Shown here piece by piece: positions 50,999-59,171 of a stretch of DNA of 64,000 nucleotides; within the stretch, counting starts at the first letter, position 1, and each line of letters opens with the position of its first letter. The notes under the pieces are model-generated. The model ran no database searches. It had not been told where the DNA came from and saw only the letters and a list, made by a program, of their open reading frames with translations. The DNA is from Halobacillus aidingensis. GTDB taxonomy: Bacteria > Bacillota > Bacilli > Bacillales > Halobacillaceae. Made by a program: the position numbers and the translations under genes. The stretch covers positions 108,301 to 172,300 of the forward strand of contig NZ_FNIZ01000002.1 in the NCBI RefSeq assembly GCF_900104185.1. Reading direction: 5' to 3'.

Positions 50999-51445
50999 TT
51001 ATTTTTCTGTTCGTAGTGCCTGCAAAAGAATCTGTTTATGCTGAGGGGCCAATTCTTTTAATTGGTCCACTGTACAACACCCTGTAAAGTATTGAATCAC
51101 AAGACCATCAACGAAAGCGATCAGTATAGAAGCGCCTTGCCCGTCTTGAATAACTGGGTATTCTTTGTCAGAGTCAAGCTCTTCCAATTTATCCTGCACA
51201 TGATCGACCATTTCATTGAAAGCACCACTAAATGTCGTTTCATAGATTTCACCTTGGGTGTAACGGCTCATCACAGCTTTGATTGTTTCTATATTTTGAT
51301 CATTATAATCCCAGGAATCGTACAAAAATTGTTCAACGAATGCATCTACACTCTTGGCCTCATTACCTCTGACTGCTTTTACATAATCATCCTCAAGCCC
51401 TTTCAATAATTCGTCCATATTTCTATGTGAAATTCGATGTTCCAT
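50999..51445 (-). CDS. TetR C-terminal-domain-like protein lacking a DNA-binding domain
   Basis: 148 residues, all helical. The parts FVEQFLYDSWDYNDQNIETI and QGASILIAFVDGLVIQYF look like the ligand-binding and dimerisation half of TetR regulators. The N-terminal ~45-residue HTH is absent, and no HTH-coding frame lies upstream. Start chosen 9 bases after AGGAGG. Either a truncated regulator that could act by heterodimerising, or a different helical family. Confidence 0.5.
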   Translation of the reverse strand: MEHRISHRNMDELLKGLEDDYVKAVRGNEAKSVDAFVEQFLYDSWDYNDQNIETIKAVMSRYTQGEIYETTFSGAFNEMVDHVQDKLEELDSDKEYPVIQDGQGASILIAFVDGLVIQYFTGCCTVDQLKELAPQHKQILLQALRTEK

Positions 51446-51628
51446 TTGATGCATCCTCCTCATGTGGTTTTACTATTCCTTTCCTACCCCTCACAATCCT
51501 CTATTATTCATATTTTCTAAAACTCTTGCTTTTTATTTCGGTATGATTAATGATCCCCTCCAATGTTAACGCTGTGCTATTTACATTGGCAGATGATGGT
51601 ATAATGACAAAAAAGAGGGGGTGCACGG

Positions 51629-51886
51629 ATGAGTGAAGAGAAAAAAGTAACTTTTATGCTGCCTGATCAACAAAAACAGGCATCAGCCGCAGATACTACA
51701 AGCGAAAAGTATTTAGAATTTCTACCGGATGAACTGACGGAATTGGTCAATTCTTTTAATGGCTTTGAGCTTGATACGATTGAATTACACGTGACAGGGG
51801 CCCTTGATTCTGGAGGAGCGACCAAGCTGTTTGTAGATTTTTCAGGAGAAGCAGGCATGAAGTTTACGTTGAAGAAAAAGGACTAG
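51629..51886 (+). CDS. small protein, possibly Pepco-like
   Basis: 85 residues, ATG after GAGGGGG. Acidic helix-rich front (EKYLEFLPDELTELVNSF) and a strand-rich end with Gly (IELHVTGALDSGGATKLFVD, then FTLKKKD). The end resembles small companion domains of peptidases (Pepco/trypco2), but this is only a resemblance. Nothing around it is a peptidase. Confidence 0.6.
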   Translation: MSEEKKVTFMLPDQQKQASAADTTSEKYLEFLPDELTELVNSFNGFELDTIELHVTGALDSGGATKLFVDFSGEAGMKFTLKKKD

Positions 51887-52092
51887 AAAAAAGAATAAAG
51901 GAGAAAGTGGGGGCGTCTATTCCTTTATTTAAACGGGATTATTTATGAGGATCTCTGCCTATCTCTACCTACCTTTGCCTATGTGGTAACGAGCATGGGT
52001 CAGGCTGATCGATTTCTTTACTCTTATTCATATAGTTAAGATGAAGATTGACGGTACCAAATGATACGCCAGTTTCCAAAGGAGAAATAGAG

Positions 52093-52272
52093 ATGGTTAA
52101 GGTGTTCAGTTATGTTAGGTTCTTCTTATTTATGAGTGTTGGACTTTCATTATGGCAGTTATGGTTCTCATCATTTAACCCTGTAGAGACCGTTGCTTTC
52201 TCTTTTTTTATGACTTTTTTCAAATGGTTGTACGAGGTGACTTGGGAAAGAAAAACAGATGGTGCTGATTAA
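52093..52272 (+). CDS. small two-helix membrane protein (59 aa)
   Basis: MVKVFSYVRFFLFMSVGLSL, helices about 7-25 and 30-50, ending ERKTDGAD. Ribosome site AAAGGAG. Terminator follows. Confidence 0.6.
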   Translation: MVKVFSYVRFFLFMSVGLSLWQLWFSSFNPVETVAFSFFMTFFKWLYEVTWERKTDGAD

Positions 52273-52301
52273 TCTTGAAATGAAAGCTTTAGCTGAAGAG
52301 A

Positions 52302-52335
52302 GCGATTCTTCCATCAGGGGTGAATCGCCCTTTTT
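52302..52335 (+). terminator. terminator after the 59-aa membrane protein
   Basis: GCGATTC and GAATCGC stem followed by CCTTTTT. Confidence 0.8.
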
Positions 52336-52438
52336 ATTTGCTTGGGAAAGTTTGTGAGGTCATTTTTGAGGTAATAGAAGCTCTAAGCGGCCAGGGTATG
52401 TTTTCTATCCATAAGGGCTTGATAAAAGGGAGTGTTCT

Positions 52439-52627
52439 TTGGTGAAATGGAAGTTCATTTTCTATCCGATCATTGCTGGATTACTAGGCGTGATGTTTAC
52501 GTATATGTTGGACGGATTTACAGTCGATTGGCCGTCTTTTATCGGAATTTTTATAGGAGTTTCAATAAGTCAGTTCATTTTTATGTTTTGGCGTAAAGAC
52601 GATAACAGTTATTCAGATAGGAAGTAG
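52439..52627 (+). CDS. small two-helix membrane protein (62 aa)
   Basis: TTG start after AAAGGGAG. MVKWKFIFYPIIAGLLGVMF, then a second helix ~34-50, and a charged tail RKDDNSYSDRK. No family recognised. Confidence 0.6.
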   Translation: MVKWKFIFYPIIAGLLGVMFTYMLDGFTVDWPSFIGIFIGVSISQFIFMFWRKDDNSYSDRK

Positions 52628-52901
52628 CTTTATTTTTAATGTTCTTATTACATAAATAGTAGGTATCAAAGTACTATGATAAGGAGACAAACCCATATAA
52701 TGCATTTATTCTGCCTGAAGGAAATGCTGCTCATATTTGCATTCCCTCGTGTTATACATGTGATTGATCGTCTCGTTTGAGTGTTTTTTATCTAACCAAT
52801 TTCTTAACGTTTGTAGGTAAACGTTAGAAACTTAATGTCACTTGAACAATTATCTATATAGAACCTTATCACTTTGGGCAAAATGAGAAAGAGGTGATGA
52901 T
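52628..52901. other. intergenic stretch with operator-like palindrome
   Basis: About 270 bp. AACGTTT and AAACGTT arms around GTAGGT (52806-52825, extending imperfectly to 52802-52829) lie 75 bp before the DUF3231 gene and could be a regulator site. Nothing else seen. Confidence 0.4.
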
Positions 52902-53906
52902 ATGGATAAAGATGAATTAAAACTCACATCTGCTGAAATAGGAACATTGTGGGGACAGTACGTAAATGGAACGGCCATTGATATTGTCAATAAATATATG
53001 CTGTCCACCATAGAAGATGAGGAGATTAAAGTAATCTTTGAAGATGCAATAAAAATTTCAGAAAATCAAAAGCAGCAAATAGCACGGTTTATTGACAACG
53101 AAGGATTCCCAATTCCCGTTGGATTTTCAGAATCCGACCTTAATGAAGGCACCAATCGATTGTTTTCTGACATCTTCTGTTTACACTATTTGCATATTAT
53201 GACGTTGCACGGTTTAATCGGGCATACGACATCACTTAGTTCTTCTGTTAGAAAGGATCTCAGACACTTCTATGAATCATGCAGTAATGATGCTATAACC
53301 ATGTATCAGCGAACGACTGAATTACTATTGGAGAAGGGGCATTTTCAGAGGGACCCTTACTTTTACCCTGATGAAAAACCTGAATTTGTTTCAGGTCAAT
53401 CTTTTATTAATGGATTTTCAAGTGATAAACGCCCTTTAGCTGCAACAGAAATCGTTGCTCTATCCCTTAATATAAAGAAAAAAATATTGGAAAAGTCACT
53501 TTCTATAGGATTTAGCCAAGTTGCCCAATCAAAAGAGGTTAGAAAATTTTTAGAGAGTATGCAAAATGCATCCAACAAGCAAATTCAATCATTAGGTAAT
53601 ATCTTAAAAGGAGATAACTTACCTGTTCCAATGTCATGGGAGTCAGAGGTTACTTCTTCACAGGATTCGCCCTTTTCAGACAAGTTAATGTTGTACCACA
53701 TGGGTTTCTTATTACAATCTGCCCAATCCTACCATGGTTCAGGTCTGGCATCAGCAATGCGAGTCGATCTCGTAACGACTTATGAAAAAATCATATTAAA
53801 AAATATAATGATTACAAAAGAGTGGTTTAATTTAATGACCAAAAATAATTGGTTGGAACAGCCACCACTTGCCCCGAATAGAAAGGAAATAGCAAAAGAT
53901 AAGTAA
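52902..53906 (+). CDS. DUF3231 family protein with two tandem domains
   Basis: 334 residues, ATG after AGAGGTGAT. Two helical repeats: ~1-160 (LTSAEIGTLWGQYVNGTAID, FIDNEGFPIPVGF, FCLHYLHIMTLHGLIGHTTS) and ~175-325 (LAATEIVALSLNIKKKILEK, ILKGDNLPVPMSW, MLYHMGFLLQSAQSYHGSGL), so it is an internal duplication of the single domain seen at 28071. Found in spore formers; function unknown. Confidence 0.9.
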   Translation: MDKDELKLTSAEIGTLWGQYVNGTAIDIVNKYMLSTIEDEEIKVIFEDAIKISENQKQQIARFIDNEGFPIPVGFSESDLNEGTNRLFSDIFCLHYLHIMTLHGLIGHTTSLSSSVRKDLRHFYESCSNDAITMYQRTTELLLEKGHFQRDPYFYPDEKPEFVSGQSFINGFSSDKRPLAATEIVALSLNIKKKILEKSLSIGFSQVAQSKEVRKFLESMQNASNKQIQSLGNILKGDNLPVPMSWESEVTSSQDSPFSDKLMLYHMGFLLQSAQSYHGSGLASAMRVDLVTTYEKIILKNIMITKEWFNLMTKNNWLEQPPLAPNRKEIAKDK

Positions 53907-53949
53907 ATAGAGCTGCTGATAGAAAAGGCTTAGCAAATTAGGTGAATTT

Positions 53950-54441
53950 ATGGGAATTGGTTATTCTGAAAAAAGTAAGAAATTAGAAGTTTTATTATGG
54001 AGTATTGCTTTGCCGGGCTTTGGGCAATTGTTAAATGGAAAATATGTAAAAGGAATATTCCTAGTTATCTTAGAAATCCTGGTTAATATAATGGGAAACT
54101 TTAATAAAATCATTATTTTAAGTTTTAATTTTAAGATCGAAGAAGCAATCGCTGAAACCAATTATTTGTGGCTCATGTTTTATCCGTGTTTATATTTCTT
54201 TTCTATTTGGGATGCATATAAGGATGCGGGTGGGGGAATGGACAAACCCTTTGCTTATCTGCCTCTTGTATTCTCGGCCTATTTTGTAACAACAGGTCTA
54301 ATATTTTCATCCGAATTCACATTCTTTGGATACTTATTTGGCCCGATATGGCTGCCTATATTATTTTTGCCGATTGGCTTAGGGATAGGGGTGGTCATAA
54401 GGCGGGTATTGTTAAAAATATATTCAAAGGAAACCATCTAA
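53950..54441 (+). CDS. multi-helix membrane protein, TM2-like start
   Basis: 163 residues, about five helices. LLWSIALPGFGQLLNGKYVK with the G-x-G-Q-x-x-x-G-K pattern is like TM2/DUF5683-type proteins. Weak ribosome site (AGGTGA). Follows the DUF3231 gene by 43 bp and may share its transcript. Confidence 0.7.
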   Translation: MGIGYSEKSKKLEVLLWSIALPGFGQLLNGKYVKGIFLVILEILVNIMGNFNKIIILSFNFKIEEAIAETNYLWLMFYPCLYFFSIWDAYKDAGGGMDKPFAYLPLVFSAYFVTTGLIFSSEFTFFGYLFGPIWLPILFLPIGLGIGVVIRRVLLKIYSKETI

Positions 54442-54647
54442 ACATTCACTCTCATGATGGGAAAATTACAGTTTCGAATCTGTGACAAAAGAGAGGTAAG
54501 CGGAAGTAGAGAAATCAACGCCTGCTTAAAAAAAGATCAGTCTTATAGGGACAACTATTTCTCCTTAAGAATCGTGGGTTTCACTTCTATATAGAGTACT
54601 GAAGTTGCTATACTTGAGACAACTCTATTTATGAAGGGAAGAGGCAG

Positions 54648-55532
54648 ATGACGAAACAAACCATTGGGTTCATCGGCGCAGGTGTGATGGGGAAAAGCAT
54701 GGCACGCAACTTGATGAAGGCTGGATATGAGCTGAACGTATTTACGCGTACGAAAGAAAAAGCGAACGACCTTTTAGCCGAAGGGGCGAACTGGAAGGAA
54801 AGTGTGGCCGGTTTATCGGTGCATTCCGATATCATCATTACGATTGTCGGATATCCAAGCGATGTGAAAGAAGTATATTTCGGTGGCGATGGGATTTTAG
54901 AAAATGCCAAGCCAGGTTCCTATGTCATCGATATGACGACGTCTTCACCTGACTTGGCACAGGAGATCGCCGAAAAAGCCGAAGCGGCGGATATTTATGC
55001 GTATGATGCTCCTGTATCCGGTGGGGACGTTGGAGCAAGAAGTGGGAAGCTCACCATCATGGTCGGCGGCAATGAGGAGCCGTTTGACGATATCCTTCCT
55101 GTTTTCCAAGCGATGGGTGAGAACATCGTCCTCCAGGGCGAAGCGGGAGCCGGTCAGCATACGAAAATGAGTAACCAAATCACGATTGCATCCGGCATGA
55201 TGGGCGTTTGTGAGGCTATTACATATGCCGGAAAAGCCGGTCTCCATCCCAAAAAAGTGTTAAGCAGTATTGAATTCGGTGCCGCTGGCAGCTGGTCCCT
55301 GTCTAATCTTGGACCTCGAATGATTGACGGGAACTTTGATCCAGGGTTTTATGTGAAGCATTTTATAAAAGATATGAAGATCGCCATTGATTCAGCGGAG
55401 AACATGCAGATCCCGGTTCCTGGATTGAAACTTGCCAAACAGTTATATGAGGAATTGAGTGAAGCTGGTGGAGATAATGATGGGACGCAGGCGTTGTATA
55501 AGTACTATCAAATGATGACACCTGTCTCATAG
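54648..55532 (+). CDS. ykwC: NAD(P)-dependent beta-hydroxyacid dehydrogenase YkwC
   Basis: 294 residues, 3-hydroxyisobutyrate dehydrogenase superfamily. NAD site GFIGAGVMGKSMARNL (5-20), substrate motif DAPVSGGDVGARSG (~124-137), catalytic Lys in GAGQHTKMSNQ (~172), then GAAGSWSLSNL. Closely follows the B. subtilis YkwC pattern. Oxidises or reduces a small 3-hydroxy acid; the true substrate is not known. Ribosome site GAAGGGAAGAGG. Confidence 0.92.
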   Translation: MTKQTIGFIGAGVMGKSMARNLMKAGYELNVFTRTKEKANDLLAEGANWKESVAGLSVHSDIIITIVGYPSDVKEVYFGGDGILENAKPGSYVIDMTTSSPDLAQEIAEKAEAADIYAYDAPVSGGDVGARSGKLTIMVGGNEEPFDDILPVFQAMGENIVLQGEAGAGQHTKMSNQITIASGMMGVCEAITYAGKAGLHPKKVLSSIEFGAAGSWSLSNLGPRMIDGNFDPGFYVKHFIKDMKIAIDSAENMQIPVPGLKLAKQLYEELSEAGGDNDGTQALYKYYQMMTPVS

Positions 55533-55533
55533 A

Positions 55534-55567
55534 AAAAAGCGACCGGTCGCGGTCGCTTTATTTTTTG
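55534..55567. terminator. bidirectional terminator between ykwC and the TetR gene
   Basis: AAAGCGACC and GGTCGCTTT stem with A runs on the left and T runs on the right, overlapping the TetR stop codon. Confidence 0.88.
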
Positions 55568-56151
55568 TATTGAAGGATTTTTAGTATGGACTCGAAACAG
55601 GTGGTCCGGTAATAGTCGTGCAGTTGAGCATCGTCTCTCATCAACCATTGAATCAAGCTCCCATCAATCATACAGCGGATGCTGATGGCCGCTTGTTCCA
55701 CATCACCGACTTCAAAGATCTCTTCTTCCAGCCCTTGATGGATGATTTCTCTGCCGATGGACCAACAGTTTTCGTAGAATTTTTGGTTGATCTCTTTATA
55801 CGAATCGTTATTTTTTACTTGGGATAAAAAATCCAGGTACACACGATAGAAGTTTTTATTTTCTTCTGGACTGATGAACACACGGTTTATATAGGCTTCA
55901 AGCTTCCCGATGGCTGTCTCCTGCTCACTGATGGATGCGGCTTCTTTTTCATAAATGCGTGTCGTAATCCATTCAAACAATTGCGTGAAGACATCGGATT
56001 TATTTTTGAAATAATAGTTGGTGACCCCTTTGCTGACATCCGCATAATCGGCGATGTCCTGTAATGTGACGGATTCATAGCCTTTTTCAGTTGCGGCTTG
56101 GAAGGCGGCTTTCAATATCTGCTTACGTCTCTGTTCTGCTTTTTTTGCCAT
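55558..56151 (-). CDS. TetR/AcrR-family transcriptional repressor
   Basis: 197 residues. HTH: RKQILKAAFQAATEKGYESV, then TLQDIADYADVSKGVTNYYF (residues ~30-50), and a ligand-binding domain to the end. Start at MAKKAEQ, 11 bases after GGAGG; a TTG two codons earlier is equally good. Divergent from yhfP with a doubled palindrome between, so it very probably represses yhfP and itself. Confidence 0.92.
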   Translation of the reverse strand: MAKKAEQRRKQILKAAFQAATEKGYESVTLQDIADYADVSKGVTNYYFKNKSDVFTQLFEWITTRIYEKEAASISEQETAIGKLEAYINRVFISPEENKNFYRVYLDFLSQVKNNDSYKEINQKFYENCWSIGREIIHQGLEEEIFEVGDVEQAAISIRCMIDGSLIQWLMRDDAQLHDYYRTTCFESILKILQYKK

Positions 56152-56217
56152 ATTCAATACAACCTCCATAGGATATTCCTTTCCATTATACAAGAAACGG
56201 GAGAAGTACACGAATGT

Positions 56218-56259
56218 ATTATACTGACCGGTCAAAATAAATTGACCGGTCAGTATAAA
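56218..56259. promoter_or_regulatory. doubled TGACCGGTCA operator
   Basis: Two perfect 10-bp palindromes TGACCGGTCA at 56225-56234 and 56243-56252, centres 18 bp apart, themselves inside a larger inverted repeat with 17-bp arms (TTATACTGACCGGTCAA). A typical high-affinity TetR-family site bound by two dimers. Confidence 0.85.
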
Positions 56260-56317
56260 ATGATTTATGATAGATTCATAAGCTATTAAATGACTATTCG
56301 AAAGGGGAAATGTACCT

Positions 56318-57313
56318 ATGACCAAAGAATTCAAAGCTCTAGTGGTGAATAAGACGGACGAAGATTTTTCTGTGAATGTAGAATCGTTATCTTTCAATGA
56401 TCTGCCAGAAGGGGATGTGACAATTCGTGTCCACTATTCCAGCGTCAACTATAAAGATGGATTAGCAAGTATTCCGAACGGAAAAATTGTTCAATCGTAT
56501 CCTTTTGTACCTGGCATCGACCTTGCCGGTACTGTCGTTTCATCGGATGATGATCGCTACCAGGAAGGGGACGAAGTGGTTGTCACAAGCTATGAACTGG
56601 GTGTGTCTCATTATGGTGGATACAGCGAATACGCTCGAGTGCCAGGGGATTGGGTCGTACCATTGCCGGAGAATATGTCCTTGAAGGAAGCGATGGCGTT
56701 TGGCACGGCAGGATTCACGGCAGCGCTCTCTGTCCACCGCCTCGAAGAAAGCGGCGTCACACCGGAAGACGGAACGATTCTTGTAACTGGAGCTACAGGT
56801 GGTGTCGGCAGTATGGCTGTTTCAATGCTTGCAAAACGTGGGTACCATGTGACAGCTAGTACAGGAAAAGAGTCGGAACACGAATATTTGAAAACGTTAG
56901 GTTCAGAAGAAATCATATCCCGGGAAGAAGTGACACCAGAGAAGATCCGCCCGATCGGTAAGCAGAAGTGGGCAGGTGTGGTCGATCCTGTGGGAGGAAA
57001 AACATTGGCATCTGTCCTGAGCAATACGAAATATGGCGGGGCCGTTGCTGTCAGTGGATTAACGGCCGGGGTTGAAGTACCGACAACGGTCTTCCCTTTC
57101 ATCCTTAGAGGTGTGAATCTGCTCGGTATTGATTCCGTTTATTGTCCTAAAGACTTGAGGGAGAAGTTATGGAAGCGGATGGCTGCGGATTTGAAGCCGG
57201 ATGATTTAGGAGAAATCGAAAATGAAGTTACTCTAAAAGAGCTTCCTGATACCTTGTCAGATATTCTACAAGGAAAGGTGAGAGGAAGAACGGTTGTGAA
57301 CATCCTTTCATAA
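56318..57313 (+). CDS. yhfP: quinone-oxidoreductase-like protein YhfP (AcuI/YhdH family)
   Basis: 331 residues, zinc-free MDR fold. SSVNYKDGLASIPNGKIV, PFVPGIDLAGTV, TSYELGVSHYGGYSEYARVP, NADPH site VTGATGGVGSMAVSML (~149-164) and LLGIDSVYCP match the YhfP/AcuI branch, which reduces conjugated carbonyls such as acryloyl-CoA or quinone-like compounds. Control by the adjacent TetR fits a response to reactive electrophiles (inference). Ribosome site GAAAGGGG. Confidence 0.92.
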   Translation: MTKEFKALVVNKTDEDFSVNVESLSFNDLPEGDVTIRVHYSSVNYKDGLASIPNGKIVQSYPFVPGIDLAGTVVSSDDDRYQEGDEVVVTSYELGVSHYGGYSEYARVPGDWVVPLPENMSLKEAMAFGTAGFTAALSVHRLEESGVTPEDGTILVTGATGGVGSMAVSMLAKRGYHVTASTGKESEHEYLKTLGSEEIISREEVTPEKIRPIGKQKWAGVVDPVGGKTLASVLSNTKYGGAVAVSGLTAGVEVPTTVFPFILRGVNLLGIDSVYCPKDLREKLWKRMAADLKPDDLGEIENEVTLKELPDTLSDILQGKVRGRTVVNILS

Positions 57314-57380
57314 ATGGCCAGCAGGGAGGCGTCTCCTTTTAAGCTTAGAAAAACTAAAAGCATTCATCAAACCATGTGGA

Positions 57381-57412
57381 AAGCGTAACCTCTCAAAGGG
57401 TTACGCTTTTTT
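57381..57412 (+). terminator. terminator of yhfP
   Basis: AAGCGTAACC and GGTTACGCTT stem followed by T run. Confidence 0.92.
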
Positions 57413-57500
57413 CATAAACCTTGAGTATTTTGAAAGCGTTTGAAATAATTGAAAGGTACATAACTAAATCGATGTAGTATGGATGAAAGGGTGTTTTTAT

Positions 57501-57884
57501 ATGAGTTCTGCGTCATTGTCCAACAAAGAACGAGCGGTTTCTTTTCTGAAGCAGGTGGCAGATGGAGAGGTAAGGGACGCCTATCAAACATATATCTCTT
57601 CTGGTTTTTCCCATCACAACCCTTACTTCCAGGGGGATAAAGGTTCACTGATGAGGGCAATGGAAGAGGACGCATCCAAGAACCCTCATAAAACGCTTGA
57701 GGTCCATCGTGCGATTGAAGAAAAAGATTTTGTTGTCGTCCATTCCCACATTAAACAAAACCAGGAAGACACGGGAGCAGCCGTAGTCCATATGATGCGC
57801 TTTGACAACGGGAAAATCATTGAGTTGTGGGATATCGGCCAGCCGATTCCAGAAGACACACCGAATGAAAATGGCGCTTTCTAA
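57501..57884 (+). CDS. SnoaL-like / NTF2-fold protein
   Basis: 127 residues. NKERAVSFLKQVADGEVRDA, then GFSHHNPYFQGD, VHSHIKQ and HMMRFDNGKIIELWDIGQPI are the SnoaL-like polyketide-cyclase block order. Small cytosolic enzyme or binding protein of unknown substrate. Start at MSSASL after AAAGGG. Confidence 0.85.
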   Translation: MSSASLSNKERAVSFLKQVADGEVRDAYQTYISSGFSHHNPYFQGDKGSLMRAMEEDASKNPHKTLEVHRAIEEKDFVVVHSHIKQNQEDTGAAVVHMMRFDNGKIIELWDIGQPIPEDTPNENGAF

Positions 57885-57954
57885 GTACGATTGTCGTTGG
57901 GATGAGAGAAAGGAATGTTCAAGAGACTGATCCGTATAAGTGAAGGTGAAAGGT

Positions 57955-59115
57955 ATGGAGAAATTAAAGTGGATCGATCATGAGCTGAAAGTGAAATATG
58001 GCGCAGAAGAAGTTCTTTTGCTGCCAAAAGAATATCAGTTGCTGCAATATTTATGGGAGCGACCTTTTCAAGTGTTTTCCAGGGAGGATTTGCTTGATGC
58101 GGTATGGTCTATGGAAAATCCGACGGACCGGACCGTCGATGACCATATTTACCGGCTCCGGAAAAAGCTGAGGCCGTTAGCCTCTCTCTTAAGCATCTCC
58201 ACGGTCAGGGGGAAGGGGTATTTGTTGAAAGTGGAGGAGCAAGTTCATCAAAGCCCCCTCGCCGAAGACCAGGATGTTGCCTCCAGTGCGAAAGTGCTTT
58301 TTCACAAATACCATCTCTACGGTCAGGGGAAAGCATTGAAGGTGCTTGAGGAAAACCAGGATATTTTCGGTTTTGAACTCGACGTCGAACACCAATGTTA
58401 TCTTCACTTCATGAAGGGTGATTTTGAGTGGTTCCTGAAGGATGAACGTTCGTTTTGGGATACCTGTTACTATTTGATGCATATCTATTCCTACATTCAA
58501 CCAGATAAAGAGAAAAGCCTGCATTATTTCACTAAAGCGTTGGCTGAAGAGAAGCTGCCGGGTGCCCATAGGACAGAAATAAGATTGTTGAACCGATTGA
58601 GTCTCTTGATCTTCACTAAGAGGCTTTCTGAAGCAGAAAACCAGCTCAGCGCTTCGAAGAAAGAAATCGATGATCGAGGGTTGCACAACTTGTATCCTTT
58701 GACTCTATTAACAGAACTCTACCTTGTATTCTTGCAAAACGATAAGCCGGCTATAGAGAAAAAGATGAAGGAAGTGGGAGAGACACTTGAGAAGTACCCT
58801 TTCTCTCGGGAGCAAGCGACTTTTTTGATTATGCAGGGCATCCACTGCTTTTGGAATCATGAAGAAGACAAAGCGGATCGTTTCTTTCAAGAGGGATTTA
58901 AGCTTTTTAAGGAAGCCAAATATATTCCAGGACTTATGATCAGTCTGAACGTCATCCTCTTTTTCATCCAGGAATTCCGATCAGAGAGTGATTTATTCTC
59001 TACATACAAGGAGATGTGGCGGGACCTCGCTTTTGAATACCGATTTTCTGAGTTGAAGAGCCAGATCGAATACCAACTGGATGTTCATTTGAACAGGAAA
59101 AATAGCAGCCTCTGA
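57955..59115 (+). CDS. winged-helix (OmpR-type) regulator with helical-repeat C-terminus
   Basis: 386 residues. No receiver domain. Residues ~1-95 form an OmpR/PhoB winged helix (LLLPKEYQLLQYLWERPFQV, then DDHIYRLRKKLRPLASLLSI and TVRGKGYLL). Residues ~105-386 form TPR-like helices (KALKVLEENQ, KSLHYFTKALAEEKL, RLLNRLSLLIF, ADRFFQEGFKLFKEAKY), as in SARP/BTAD-like sensors. The MFS gene starts 57 bp later, so it likely regulates that exporter. Start at ATG after AAGGTGAAAGG. Confidence 0.85.
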   Translation: MEKLKWIDHELKVKYGAEEVLLLPKEYQLLQYLWERPFQVFSREDLLDAVWSMENPTDRTVDDHIYRLRKKLRPLASLLSISTVRGKGYLLKVEEQVHQSPLAEDQDVASSAKVLFHKYHLYGQGKALKVLEENQDIFGFELDVEHQCYLHFMKGDFEWFLKDERSFWDTCYYLMHIYSYIQPDKEKSLHYFTKALAEEKLPGAHRTEIRLLNRLSLLIFTKRLSEAENQLSASKKEIDDRGLHNLYPLTLLTELYLVFLQNDKPAIEKKMKEVGETLEKYPFSREQATFLIMQGIHCFWNHEEDKADRFFQEGFKLFKEAKYIPGLMISLNVILFFIQEFRSESDLFSTYKEMWRDLAFEYRFSELKSQIEYQLDVHLNRKNSSL

Positions 59116-59171
59116 TACTCCTCTGATATTTCTCCGTTATGCTTTTTAAAAGAGAACGGGGAGGTATTAAA

